A DNA stretch of 64,000 nucleotides from Leptolyngbya sp. NIES-2104 (GCF_001485215.1 NZ_BBWW01000001.1:558001-622000), one strand, 5' to 3'. Numbered from the stretch's first letter, positions 27,964 to 37,142 are shown. Made by a program: numbers and translations. Notes: generated by a model from the sequence alone, not told the origin.

Positions 27964-28119
27964 AGTGAACTGCTCTCTACACTACTGGTTGATTTGTCTT
28001 CGATTGTAGGAACACCTGCTACGGTCGTTGTGCGGGATACGTTAAACGCACTGGAGAAACGTCAATCGATCGTTGTTCCTGGCAATCTTGGTAATCAAAT
28101 TTTGGCAACGCTGCTCTGA
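27964..28119 (+). pseudogene. C-terminal remnant of a short-chain dehydrogenase
   Basis: Following an in-frame TGA, the frame reads VGTPATVVVRDTLNALEKRQ and then SIVVPG...ILATLL before a stop. This is the usual C-terminal end of DltE/YqjQ-type SDRs (form ALEKGxSVVVPG, then the NKLLA block). No cofactor or catalytic motif remains. The surrounding 27932-28299 contains nothing else I can identify. Confidence 0.6.
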
Positions 28120-28299
28120 AGAAACACTGCGAGTCGCTCTTCTACTAAGCAGTGCCTTTAGAGGTATATGTAAATGCGGCTTAAGAGTGACGCATCGCAT
28201 CGATCGAGACTCTATTCTCAAGTAAATACAGAGGATTTGCTTGAGCTTGATGAGTAATACCTTGCAAACTAGAGCAGCCAAGGTCGTAAAGGAGGGAAA

Positions 28300-28746
28300 A
28301 TGGGCTTTTTTCAGCAGAGTCGAAGATGGCTAACAACCATTGCGCTAGTCATACTGTTGACGTTTACTACGGCTTGTAGTGCTGCGACCGCGAAAGAGCC
28401 TCAGGCGGCTCGACCGATTCAAACGGCGCAACCAGGTAGCTATGGTCAGCTTGCTCGTGGTAATTCAGTCGTGGGTCAAGACTTCGGCAACTGGGTTGTC
28501 ACGACTAGTCAAGGATTGATTAAAGATGCCTATGTGCGCGATAACAATAAATTAGGTGTTGTAATTTCGTCTCAGGTGCGTCCAACTGAAGTGAAAGACT
28601 TGGCAAAATCTTTGGCTCAAGGCTTCCACAAGAACTTCCCGAACCAAGATTTAACGGTGTTGGTTTATGCTCCTGACAAGAAACTGATTCTAACTGCTCA
28701 ATACGATGAGCAATCGAAACAAGTTCAGTATCAGTCTGCAAGCTAA
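28300..28746 (+). CDS. Small lipoprotein of unknown function
   Basis: The protein has 148 residues with a hydrophobic leader and a lipobox ending in TTAC, so it is probably membrane-anchored by lipid. The mature part (about 110 residues) contains VGQDFGNWVVTTSQGLIKDA and KKLILTAQYDEQ; I do not recognise a family. The start is preceded by GGAGG. The next gene begins 38 bp downstream on the same strand. Confidence 0.7.
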   Translation: MGFFQQSRRWLTTIALVILLTFTTACSAATAKEPQAARPIQTAQPGSYGQLARGNSVVGQDFGNWVVTTSQGLIKDAYVRDNNKLGVVISSQVRPTEVKDLAKSLAQGFHKNFPNQDLTVLVYAPDKKLILTAQYDEQSKQVQYQSAS

Positions 28747-28784
28747 TTGTTAACTTTAGGTGATTGATTTAGGAGATTAGAATT

Positions 28785-29300
28785 ATGTCTAGTAGTGACG
28801 CATATAAACGCCAAGTGATGAATGACCTGGCGGGAGGCAACACAGAAAGCCTCGATGATGCTAGTACCTCACAGGACTATCAAAGCTTTGATGACTTTGC
28901 TCAGAGGTCGTCGCGAGATGAGCGGCACCAATTGTTTAGCCGGTCTTTTCATCCTGAGCAAGTTCCTGCCGCTCAGATGGAACCGGAACTGCAAAAAGCG
29001 ATCACACAAATCAAACCGAACGAGCGCGATGATGTTGCGCGTGAGTTTTTCAGCCATCTGAAAAAGCGCGGCATTCACGATCGCGATTTAGAGAAGCAGT
29101 TAGGACTCTCCTCACACAATCCGAATCGCATGAGCGCTGATGATGTGAGCAAGCTTGCAGGTTTTGCTTATCATAATCATCCGGATGTCTTCCACGAGGT
29201 CTTAGCAGATCAGCCTGCGTTGGTGAAGTTTCTCAGTAATCCGATGATTGGCGCAGCGTTTGGTGCGATCGCGGCGAAATGGTTAGGCGGTCATCGATAA
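28785..29300 (+). CDS. Hypothetical protein of the stress-type island
   Basis: The 171-residue protein is hydrophilic with many His, Asp and Arg and ends in a small Ala/Gly-rich hydrophobic helix (IGAAFGAIAAKWLGG). A tract PNERDDVAREFFSHLKKRGI is predicted helical. AGGAGATT precedes the ATG at good spacing. I do not recognise the family. Its position between DUF2382 genes and small lipoproteins suggests coregulation with them. Confidence 0.7.
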   Translation: MSSSDAYKRQVMNDLAGGNTESLDDASTSQDYQSFDDFAQRSSRDERHQLFSRSFHPEQVPAAQMEPELQKAITQIKPNERDDVAREFFSHLKKRGIHDRDLEKQLGLSSHNPNRMSADDVSKLAGFAYHNHPDVFHEVLADQPALVKFLSNPMIGAAFGAIAAKWLGGHR

Positions 29301-29325
29301 TTTAACGATCAATGATGTCGGTGAA

Positions 29326-29357
29326 GTCAGAAGTCTTCAGCATTCAAGGCTTCTGAC
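29326..29357 (+). terminator. Hairpin downstream of the hypothetical gene
   Basis: GTCAGAAGTCTT pairs with AAGGCTTCTGAC (12 bp, one G-T pair) around an eight-base loop, 25 bp after the stop. It has no T-run, so it may be an RNA-stabilising 3' end rather than a strict terminator. Confidence 0.5.
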
Positions 29358-29523
29358 AATCTAATCCTTCAACTATATCTAAAGATGAAAGAGGACTAGA
29401 TAAACTCTATCTCTGGGAAAATCCCGAAACAGCAGTATTTTTTTAAGTTAGCAGCAAATTTAGAAAGGTTACGGCGTAACCGAGCATGACTGTTATTTTC
29501 ACTTTTTTATTGAGGCATTGAAA

Positions 29524-30678
29524 ATGGTTGTTGGACAGATGAGACATGCAGTTGGAACCTTCCCAACTCGTCAGGCTGCGGATCACGCATTGACTGAATT
29601 GAGACAAAGCAATTTTCCGATGAATCGCGTTTCGGTCGTGGCAAAAGATCACGATCGAGTAGCTGGAGTCGAGACAACGGAACGCATGGGCAACAAAGCG
29701 GATGATGGCGCAAAAGCAGGCGCGACAACAGGCGGGTTGTTGGGTGGCATTGGTGGATTGCTAGTTGGTTTAGGACTATTGGCAATTCCTGGAATTGGAC
29801 CCGTTATGTTAGCGGGTGCAGCAGAGACAGCGCTAGTTACAGCACTGTCCGGAGCCGCGATCGGAGCCGCAACTGGTGGACTCGGTGGCGCATTAATTGG
29901 GCTAGGAATTCCTGAACGCGAAGCAAAGCATTACAGCGATCGTGTTGAAGCAGGTCATTACCTAGTCATGGTTGAAGGGACGGATGCTGAGATCGCACGA
30001 GCAGAAGCGATCCTAAGTCACCGTGGGATCGAATCCTGGGGTGTTTATGATGCACCTAATGCAAGCCGCTCTGTGATGCCAACAGTTGCGACTCCTGCAA
30101 TGGTTCCGCTAGAAGCAAGCTTACCGCTAGAAGCTTCGGCTCCCTTGGGTGGATTTGCTCCGGTTGCCCCGGTTGTAGAGTCGGTTAAACCTGCTCCGGT
30201 CGTTGAACCGACTCCGGTTGCTGCGGTTGAACCTGATCCGATGCCTGTAGTTGCACCTGAAGTTCAACCCGTTAGAGAGGATGATGCAATTCGCTTACAC
30301 GAGGAGCGACTGATTGCAGACAAACATCGAGTGAAGTCAGGTGAAGTCACCGTCGGCAAATACATCGAAACGCAAACCGAGCAAGTTTCAGTACCAATTG
30401 AGCGCGAACGAGTGGTCATCGAACACATGGAGCCAACGACTCTTACTCCGATCGCACCAGATCAAGTTCAGTTTGGTCAAGACGTAGCGCGGGTCGAAGT
30501 GTACGAAGAAGTACCGGAGATTCGTAAAGAAGCTTTTGTGCGCGAAGAAGTTCGGATTCATAAAGAAGTCGATCGTCAAGTCGCACAAGTCGAAGACACA
30601 ATTCGCCGCGAAGAACTGGATGTCGATGTCGATGGTAATCCCATTGTTCAGACTCCCGATCGCGATATCCGTCGCTAA
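29524..30678 (+). CDS. General-stress-type glycine-zipper protein with C-terminal DUF2382
   Basis: Residues 8-60 match the general stress protein 17M-like module (VGTFPTRQAADHALTEL, then VSVVAKDHDR). Next comes a Gly/Ala-rich hydrophobic segment (about 70-130, with GGLLGGIGGLLVGLGLL) of glycine-zipper type that could insert in or bind membranes. A Pro/Val linker leads to DUF2382 (about 255-375), again with HEERLIADKHRVKSGEV and VSVPIERERVVIEH. I use the ATG with GAGG eight bases upstream rather than the TTG two codons earlier. It is the third DUF2382 fusion in the island. Confidence 0.83.
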   Translation: MVVGQMRHAVGTFPTRQAADHALTELRQSNFPMNRVSVVAKDHDRVAGVETTERMGNKADDGAKAGATTGGLLGGIGGLLVGLGLLAIPGIGPVMLAGAAETALVTALSGAAIGAATGGLGGALIGLGIPEREAKHYSDRVEAGHYLVMVEGTDAEIARAEAILSHRGIESWGVYDAPNASRSVMPTVATPAMVPLEASLPLEASAPLGGFAPVAPVVESVKPAPVVEPTPVAAVEPDPMPVVAPEVQPVREDDAIRLHEERLIADKHRVKSGEVTVGKYIETQTEQVSVPIERERVVIEHMEPTTLTPIAPDQVQFGQDVARVEVYEEVPEIRKEAFVREEVRIHKEVDRQVAQVEDTIRREELDVDVDGNPIVQTPDRDIRR

Positions 30679-30712
30679 TACTCAACCATTTCTAACCCTC
30701 AATTTAATTGAT

Positions 30713-31240
30713 ATGAACAAAATTCTTCTCTCTCTACTGAGCGGCGCACTCCTGATTAGTACGATCGGCTGTAACAGTCCCGCTCGTACAAGCAACAGTG
30801 CCGCTGATTCTACCCAACAGGCAGCAAATCAAAGCACAGATAAGCAAACCACTCAAAGCAATCAAAATGATGCCACGAGTGAAACGCGCCGGAGACAACT
30901 CAATGCAGACAATCGTGCCCGCGAAGAACGCAATAACGTTGTCAACGATGGTAGTGCCGAAAATCGCTCTGATGCTGATCTCAAGAGTCAAGTCCGCAAC
31001 AAGCTCGAAGCGAACCTTCCAGCAAGCCAACTGACGGTTGATGCTAAAGACGGCATGGTCAAAGTTGCAGGCACGATCGTTGATGAGCAGCAGCGTCAAA
31101 AGATTGAGCCTTTAACTAGAGAGATCAAAGGAGTGAAAGGCGTTGAAATAAATGTCAAGGTTGACACTGCCGCGAAGCCTGCTGCGCCGAATCCAGATAC
31201 CAAAAATCCAATCAAGGATCAAACCAACAGCAAGCAGTAA
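30713..31240 (+). CDS. BON-domain lipoprotein
   Basis: The frame is open far upstream into the preceding gene, but the ATG followed by a lipoprotein signal (LLSLLSGALLISTIGC) is clearly the start. A Gln/Asn/Thr-rich linker precedes a BON domain: DADLKSQVRNKLEANLPASQ, LTVDAKDGMVKVAGTI and a final GVEINVKV. BON domains bind phospholipid or envelope surfaces and often occur in osmotic or envelope stress proteins. It starts 34 bp after the DUF2382 gene and is probably cotranscribed. Confidence 0.85.
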   Translation: MNKILLSLLSGALLISTIGCNSPARTSNSAADSTQQAANQSTDKQTTQSNQNDATSETRRRQLNADNRAREERNNVVNDGSAENRSDADLKSQVRNKLEANLPASQLTVDAKDGMVKVAGTIVDEQQRQKIEPLTREIKGVKGVEINVKVDTAAKPAAPNPDTKNPIKDQTNSKQ

Positions 31241-31269
31241 GTTGTAGGTTGACCATACCAAAACACGAC

Positions 31270-31308
31270 GGGAGTTAGGGTGAATGACATCCTGACTCCC
31301 TTTCTTTT
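31270..31308 (+). terminator. Intrinsic terminator of the DUF2382-BON operon
   Basis: GGGAGTTAGG pairs with CCTGACTCCC (one G-T pair) around an 11-base loop, followed by TTTCTTTT. It is 29 bp after the BON lipoprotein stop. Confidence 0.85.
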
Positions 31309-31438
31309 CAGTCCGCTTTGTTGGAGAAACTTAATACCAATTTAAACAAACAATGCGACAGATTATGCGGTTACCCGACGATCGTTCGATTTGTTGCATT
31401 AAATGTTCGATTCGGTATAACAATATGTCAAAGTCCAG

Positions 31439-34400
31439 CTATCGAGGAACGTGAGATTCTAGTAAGCTTACAATCGCCTTCAGTAAGGCTTCTGGCTCTA
31501 CAGGTTTTGTGATGTGACTCTGAAAACCGACCTGAAGCGCTCGCTGCTGATCAATTTCTGCGGCATAGGCAGTCAGCGCGATCGCTGGAATGGTTCCACC
31601 TTGACTTGACGGTTTTAATCGAATTTGCTGGAGCAGCATATAACCATCCATTTCAGCCATCCCGATGTCACTGAGTAGCAAATCGGGAATAAACTGTTCT
31701 AACGCTTGTAATGCTTCTATGCCAGACGCAACGGCTTTCACCCTTGCCCCATATTGCTCCAACAGAAAAGTCTGAAACTCACGGGTATCTGGTTCATCGT
31801 CCACTAACAAAATCTGACGACCTGCTAAAGGTACTTCTACATCGATTTGATGATGAGTTGACTCAGATGAAATCGATGCGGTCTGCTGGAGGGTTGGCAA
31901 TTGCACAATGAATGTTGCGCCTTGATTCTCTCCCGCGCTCTCTGCCAGAACGGTACCCCCGTGCATTTCTACAATTTGCCGCACGATCGCAAGTCCCAAT
32001 CCTAATCCGCCAAACTTGCGAGTGGTCGAGCCGTCTTCTTGCCGAAAATACTCAAACACATGGGGTAGAAAACTGGGTGCAATTCCCTTGCCTGTGTCGA
32101 TGACTCGAATTTGAGCAAGACGATTAAGTTGCCGCAGTTCAACGATCACCGCTCCATCGTTAGGAGTGAATTTAACGGCATTAGTGAGCAGGTTCCATAC
32201 CACTTGCTGCAATCGTCCTGCATCTCCAGAAATCGGAGCAATCGAATCATCGAGGGCAAGGGTCATCTGAATGTTTTTCGCTTCTGCTGCTAAACGCACT
32301 GTTTCAACCGCCGCAGAAATGACCGAGGTTAAATTCACAGGAGCCGCTGTGAGGGACAGTTTGCCCTGCATAATCCGTGAGATATCGAGTAGGTCTTCGA
32401 TCAGTTGCGACTGCAATTTGGCATTGCGCTCGATCGTTCTCAAGGCTTCTGTTCTACGGGCTTCGTCGAGTCTGCCGTTTTGCAGCAAGCGTGTCCAGCC
32501 TAAGATTGGATTGAGGGGCGATCGCAATTCGTGTGACAGCACCGCTAAAAACTCGTCTTTGATTCGATTGGCGTTCTCGGCTTGCTCACGGGCGGTTTGT
32601 TCTTGTTCGAGGAGTTGTAAACGGGCTTGCTCAATTTGCTTTTGGGGTTCGATGTCAGTACAAGTGCCAAACCACTGATAGATTTGACCCTGCTCATCTT
32701 TGAGCGGAATCCCTTGACCTAAAAACCAGCGATAACTGCCATCTGCTGCACGAAAGCGATATTCAATTTCGTAGAATTGTCCCCGATTCACGGCTGCCAA
32801 CCAGCGATCGCGGGTCATTTCCAAATCATCGGGATGAATAATCGAGAGCCAGTTTAAGCCGCGCATCTCCTCGGCACTCAAGCCCGTGTAGTTACAAAAC
32901 CGCTGATTGACATATACATTTTGTCCTGCTCCATCGGTAATCCAAACAAATTGAGGAATCGCTTCCGCTAAGAGACGGTAACGGGCTTCACTTTCTCGGA
33001 GTTCTGCTTCGGCGGATTTGCGATCGCTAATATCGCGAGAAGATCCGATGACAAATTCGACTGTACTATCGGCAGCAAAAACGGGATTGAGAATATATTC
33101 AAAATAGCCATCGGTTCCGACTGGATTCGTGTAGGAGGTTTCATCCTTAATGGTTTCGCCCGTCTCAAACACTCGTTGCAGATCGCGCATGATTTGCTGC
33201 TCAACGGCGACGGGATAGTTGAGGTCAGCCATTGTTTTACCGATCGCGGCATCGGCGCTCAGCCCCCACAAATCGAGCAACACCTGATTCGCGTAGAGAA
33301 ATCGCCCGTCTCGATCGAAGCTACACACGAAATCAGTGATCGTCGAGAGCGTGATATCGAACTTTTGCACTTGCCGTTCCAGTTCAGCGCGACTTTCACT
33401 TAAAGCGGCTTCAGCTTTGGCGCGTTCGAGTTTTACCCAAATGCGGCTTGCTAATTCCTGCATCAATTCGATTTCGTCTTCGCGCCAATCGTAAGGGATT
33501 GTATGAAATACGACGAGCGAAAAGCTCCATTTGCCGTGTCTGATCAATGGAATGTTGATTTCTGAACCGATGTTGAGCGCAGCATAGCGAGACGGATCGA
33601 CGACACGCGGATCTGTTGCGTAGTTACGAATCACGATCGGCTGTCCCGCTTTTGCCGTTTGCAGAAGTTCGTCGGTGACAAACTCTTGTAGCGCATAAAC
33701 TCCAACTAAACTGGATCGATCGCTCTGATGCCAATCGTAGTTGATTACTGCTTGATTCAATGGCGCGTTAATTTCGACAAAGGCACAAGCTGAAATTTGC
33801 AAATAGCGATTAAGATCTACGCCGATCGTCTGCACAATTGCGTCTACGCCAACGGTTTCAGCCAGATTTTGACTGACGGTGGCAAAAAATTCTCGGTTTC
33901 GCTCGGTGCGTTTGCGTTTGGTGATATTAGTAAATAAAACGGCGAATTGGTGGTTTTGTGGCTCCCCGATCGCAAAAGCGTTGAGATCAAACGTGCGATC
34001 AAGTGCGATCGAGTGCTGCTCAAATCGAGCGGATTTGCCCGTCCGTACGACGTTCGCATAAATGTCAAAGAAAGCATCTTCGATATCGGGAACGAGTTCG
34101 CGTGCGGTTTTGCCTGTTGGATTTTCCAGTCCTGTTAGCTGTTCAAACGCTGCATTCACTTTTAGAATTCGATAATCAACAGGTTCACCGTTTTGATCAA
34201 ACAGCAGTTCACAGATGCACAACCCTTGATCGATCGACTCAAATAAGGTGCGATATTCTGCTTCGGATTCGCGTCGGGCAGAAGTCGCACGATCGCGCTC
34301 AAACACGATGCTGGCGGTATGTGTCCCCAACTCAGCCAGGTCATATTCCCAACTCGTCGGCATCCGCGCTTCGTCAAAGCACAGCATCAGCGAGCCGAGC

Positions 34401-34873
34401 GGCAAGCCGTCGATGCCGATCACAGGTTTAGAATGACACGCCAGAATGCCGTGAGCGATACATAAGTCGCGCCATTCCTGCGACCAGCGATCGTCGTTGG
34501 CAATGTCGGTACAAGTGATCGGTTCACCGCGATAGACCGCTTCTCCACAGGTTCCAATACAGAGATCATTAATCGGGGCACCTTTCAGTCCTTGTCCAAA
34601 CGAGGGTGGGAGGGCTGACGTGATTAAATTGGAGAAGGTTCGTTGTTGAGCATCGCTGAGTAGAAAGCAGGCTCGACTACGGGGATTGAGCTTAGAAATG
34701 GAAGCACAGACGGCTGCAAGACAATCCTCTAGCGACTGTCCTAATGCAATGCGCTCCAACAAGTGCTTTTGTTCAAGCAGTATCTGTTCAGTCAGCGTGC
34801 AGTCTGCGACAGTTGGCGACTGAGTTTGATCAACCCACTGGGATGCTTGATTCGCAGTTGTTTTCTCAGTCAT
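31439..34873 (-). CDS. Hybrid sensor histidine kinase (GAF-PAS-GAF-PAS-PAS-HisKA-HATPase-REC)
   Basis: Modules in order: GAF about 30-195, PAS 205-325, GAF 330-490, PAS 510-630, PAS 640-755 (PQFVWITDGAGQNVYVNQRF), HisKA with FLAVLSHELRSPLNP near 790, and a HATPase with NLLTNAVKFTP, DTGKGIAP and GLGLGLAIV. The C-terminal receiver has ILLVDDEPD and LLSDIGMAEMDG. There are no membrane helices. GAF and PAS domains bind small ligands or chromophores, but I see no clear bilin-binding cysteine motif. Start and ribosome-binding site (GAGGGGA) overlap the end of the truncated receiver gene upstream. Confidence 0.92.
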   Translation of the reverse strand: MTEKTTANQASQWVDQTQSPTVADCTLTEQILLEQKHLLERIALGQSLEDCLAAVCASISKLNPRSRACFLLSDAQQRTFSNLITSALPPSFGQGLKGAPINDLCIGTCGEAVYRGEPITCTDIANDDRWSQEWRDLCIAHGILACHSKPVIGIDGLPLGSLMLCFDEARMPTSWEYDLAELGTHTASIVFERDRATSARRESEAEYRTLFESIDQGLCICELLFDQNGEPVDYRILKVNAAFEQLTGLENPTGKTARELVPDIEDAFFDIYANVVRTGKSARFEQHSIALDRTFDLNAFAIGEPQNHQFAVLFTNITKRKRTERNREFFATVSQNLAETVGVDAIVQTIGVDLNRYLQISACAFVEINAPLNQAVINYDWHQSDRSSLVGVYALQEFVTDELLQTAKAGQPIVIRNYATDPRVVDPSRYAALNIGSEINIPLIRHGKWSFSLVVFHTIPYDWREDEIELMQELASRIWVKLERAKAEAALSESRAELERQVQKFDITLSTITDFVCSFDRDGRFLYANQVLLDLWGLSADAAIGKTMADLNYPVAVEQQIMRDLQRVFETGETIKDETSYTNPVGTDGYFEYILNPVFAADSTVEFVIGSSRDISDRKSAEAELRESEARYRLLAEAIPQFVWITDGAGQNVYVNQRFCNYTGLSAEEMRGLNWLSIIHPDDLEMTRDRWLAAVNRGQFYEIEYRFRAADGSYRWFLGQGIPLKDEQGQIYQWFGTCTDIEPQKQIEQARLQLLEQEQTAREQAENANRIKDEFLAVLSHELRSPLNPILGWTRLLQNGRLDEARRTEALRTIERNAKLQSQLIEDLLDISRIMQGKLSLTAAPVNLTSVISAAVETVRLAAEAKNIQMTLALDDSIAPISGDAGRLQQVVWNLLTNAVKFTPNDGAVIVELRQLNRLAQIRVIDTGKGIAPSFLPHVFEYFRQEDGSTTRKFGGLGLGLAIVRQIVEMHGGTVLAESAGENQGATFIVQLPTLQQTASISSESTHHQIDVEVPLAGRQILLVDDEPDTREFQTFLLEQYGARVKAVASGIEALQALEQFIPDLLLSDIGMAEMDGYMLLQQIRLKPSSQGGTIPAIALTAYAAEIDQQRALQVGFQSHITKPVEPEALLKAIVSLLESHVPR

Positions 34874-35237
34874 GGCTCCCCTCTATTAGATCCGAGATGG
34901 CTTGAATCAGTTGATTCGGGTCGATCGGTTTGCTCAGATGTTTCTGAAATCCAGCTTGTAAGGCTTGTTGTCGATCGAACTCTCCGGCGCAAGCAGTCAG
35001 GGCAATTGCAGGAATATGCTTGACTGGCTCCAAGTTCCGGACTTGCTGTAACAAACTATAACCGTCTATCCGAGGCATTCCAATATCACTCGCAATGAAA
35101 TCCGGTATTGCTTGTCCGATCGTTTGTAATGCCTCAATGCCAGAAACAAAACTTGTGACGGACACGCAAGCGTGAGAAGGCATCGCACTTGCTTGATCTA
35201 AAACAAAGGCAACAAATTCCCGTGAGCCGTACCGCAA
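34866..35237 (-). pseudogene. Truncated receiver domain lacking its N-terminal acidic pocket
   Basis: The frame keeps the second half of a receiver: phospho-acceptor in FIASDIGMPRIDGYSLLQQV, the conserved Thr in AIALTACAGEF and the Lys in HLSKPIDPNQ. The first strand with the Asp pair that binds Mg is missing; the frame begins at YGSREFVAFVLDQA, directly after a stop, with only a TTG available. It closely resembles the receiver at the end of the adjacent hybrid kinase. It is either a dead fragment of a former kinase tail or a still-translated leader coupled to the kinase gene, since its end overlaps the kinase start by 8 bp. Confidence 0.65.
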
Positions 35238-35280
35238 GTTTTATTGATCTGAGTGAAGAGAACGAATGGCTTCAGAACGT

Positions 35281-35700
35281 TTAACTGTTACGGTCTTCAG
35301 GCAAAATAGCGCGAATGCGATCGAGCAAAAGATCAAAATCAACGGGTTTACGAATAAAGTCATCTGCACCGAATTCAAATCCTTCTGCTGGATTAAACTG
35401 GTCGTAGCCTGTGATTAACAAAATTGGAATGAAGGGGAGACGATCGTTTTGTCGAATGCGTTGTGTCACCTCAAACCCATTCATTTCTGGCATCATCACG
35501 TCTAGCAAAATCAAATCGGGTTGCTGACGCTCAACTTTATCTAATGCCTCTCGACCGCTGCTTGCAATCTGCACGTCGTATCCTTCCTGCTCTAGAACGG
35601 TTTGAAGCAGAAAAGAATTATCTTCAATGTCATCAACAACGAGAATGCGATCCGCCACGGAAATTAATGGAGTCGGTGAAGTGTTCACTGTGTAACGCAA
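35281..35700 (-). CDS. Single-domain response regulator
   Basis: This is a complete receiver of 139 residues: ILVVDDIEDN with the acidic pair, phospho-acceptor in LILLDVMMPEMNGFE, and switch residues in LLITGYDQ and FIRKPVDFD. There is no output domain, so it probably works as a phosphate shuttle or acts on a partner protein. It lies 43 bp upstream of the truncated receiver and the GAF/PAS hybrid kinase on the same strand. Confidence 0.9.
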   Translation of the reverse strand: MRYTVNTSPTPLISVADRILVVDDIEDNSFLLQTVLEQEGYDVQIASSGREALDKVERQQPDLILLDVMMPEMNGFEVTQRIRQNDRLPFIPILLITGYDQFNPAEGFEFGADDFIRKPVDFDLLLDRIRAILPEDRNS

Positions 35701-35863
35701 CTAGGGTTACACTTCAGTATGATCTCCAACCTAGCTTAGTCACCTCTTACCTTAGAGATATCTATCTTAGGAGGACTTGTTTTTAACAACTGTATTTGCA
35801 TTGAATCGCGGCATTCTCTTGATCTACCGCGTTTGCTCCAGGATGGCTGGAATTGAATGTTAC

Positions 35864-36574
35864 TCAAGGCTTCAACAAAGCATCAAATTCGGCTTGCACC
35901 ACTTTGTAACATTGGCAAGCACCCGCTTCTAGTCCTGCTCGATTCAATACGGTGATTTTACCCTGACTATGATGAATGAGTTCTTCCTGTTGCAGCAGGC
36001 GAAACACATCGGTCACACTAGCGCGGCGCACCCCTAACATTTGCGCCATAAACTCTTGAACCAATGGAAATTGATCTGATTCTGCCCGGTCTTGCGTCAT
36101 TAATATCCAACGGCAGCATCGCTGTCTAATCGAGTGATGACGATTGCAGGCAACCAGTTGCCCAGATTGCGTCAGCAACGCATAGGTGTAGCGATGCAGC
36201 AATGAGTGAAGCAATCTCCCTGGTTTGACTTGTGCTCTGAAGGTTTCTGCTGCCATTCGCAATGCGGTACCTGGAATTTGCACCAATGCTCTAACATTGC
36301 TTTTGTTTACGCCGAGAAATACAGGCAAACCAACCATACCTTCATTGCCGATCGTGGCAATTTCAACCGCAGCGCTGTCATCGAGCACAGTAAGCTGCGA
36401 CACAATACCCTCATTGACGAAATAAATAAACTCGATCGAGTCTTGAGGCTCGTGTAGAACTTGCTTCATTTCTAAGCAAACTGGCTCGAAGTACGGCAGG
36501 AATTGATTGTACTCTGACTTTGGTAAAGCAGCGAGTAATCGATTTCTAGCAGGAATATCAGAAGACGAAGACAT
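35864..36574 (-). CDS. Crp/Fnr-family transcriptional regulator
   Basis: The 236-residue protein has an N-terminal cNMP-like beta-roll (FIYFVNEGIVSQLTVL, then TIGNEGMVGLPVFLG) and a C-terminal winged helix containing FMAQMLGVRRASVTDVFRLL. The beta-roll lacks the canonical cAMP phosphate-binding RSA signature, as in several Crp relatives of soil and phototrophic bacteria. A Cys-containing tail (GACQCYK) follows the DNA-binding domain. Targets are unknown. The long upstream space holds two tandem inverted repeats but these lie nearly 400 bp away. Confidence 0.88.
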   Translation of the reverse strand: MSSSSDIPARNRLLAALPKSEYNQFLPYFEPVCLEMKQVLHEPQDSIEFIYFVNEGIVSQLTVLDDSAAVEIATIGNEGMVGLPVFLGVNKSNVRALVQIPGTALRMAAETFRAQVKPGRLLHSLLHRYTYALLTQSGQLVACNRHHSIRQRCCRWILMTQDRAESDQFPLVQEFMAQMLGVRRASVTDVFRLLQQEELIHHSQGKITVLNRAGLEAGACQCYKVVQAEFDALLKP

Positions 36575-36967
36575 AAGAGCGGTATCGAATAATTTTGTTG
36601 ATATCGATGCTGAAGAATGAAAATGCTCTAGTCTCGTGTAGTAGAACTACGGGTACAAGTCTGAATACATTGACGGGGCTGAGGAGATTTCTGGGTCAAA
36701 TCATTCAGATTCTTTAACTAACCTAACACATTCTAAAAGTCCGTAAATTGTGCAAAAAAAAAACACTCAGTGTTCTGTTCAAGCTTCTAAATCACGAAAA
36801 TTCTAGTTAGAGAAAATCCGAATTTATCAGGTTGAATTGATGAAAATAGCTAATAGAAAGAGTTACAGCTTGTGGCTACTTCAACCATAGATTATTCCTT
36901 AACAAACCGGGGATGAACAACACGGTGATTTTTTTACTTAACTGGCTACCTTGTCAATTTGTTTATC
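36575..36967. other. Intergenic space of the divergent Crp/PAS genes
   Basis: This region is AT-rich and holds no gene. At 36638-36650 there is a perfect inverted repeat, GTAGT-AGA-ACTAC, about 65 bp from the Crp-family start, which could be an operator. Nothing else was recognised before the tandem boxes that follow. Confidence 0.5.
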
Positions 36968-37010
36968 GTACGCTAACGTACGAGTAGGGGCAGATAGTAC
37001 GCTAACGTAC
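36968..37010 (+). promoter_or_regulatory. Two identical tandem GTA-N8-TAC boxes (NtcA-type)
   Basis: GTACGCTAACGTAC occurs at 36968-36981 and again at 36997-37010, 29 bp apart (almost three helical turns). Each fits the NtcA consensus GTAN8TAC exactly. TAACGT, a TAN3T-type -10, begins 21 bases after the first box, but it lies inside the second box, so the second site could block or modulate the promoter. The PAS-protein gene starts about 130 bp downstream. Confidence 0.6.
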
Positions 37011-37142
37011 CGTGGTCGCTCATCGTTTTGCGATCGCTAAATCCGTCTTCAGCGAAGGGCAAAGCGAGAAACGCAACTCCGAAGAAACCATACAAAACAG
37101 ATTAGAAACCGAAACGTTATTTAACCCTTCTACTAAAAAACA

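Noticed and set aside
30536-30712. Upstream extension of the BON lipoprotein frame
   Set aside because: It lies inside the preceding DUF2382 gene in another frame; the lipoprotein signal at the ATG at 30713 defines the real start.
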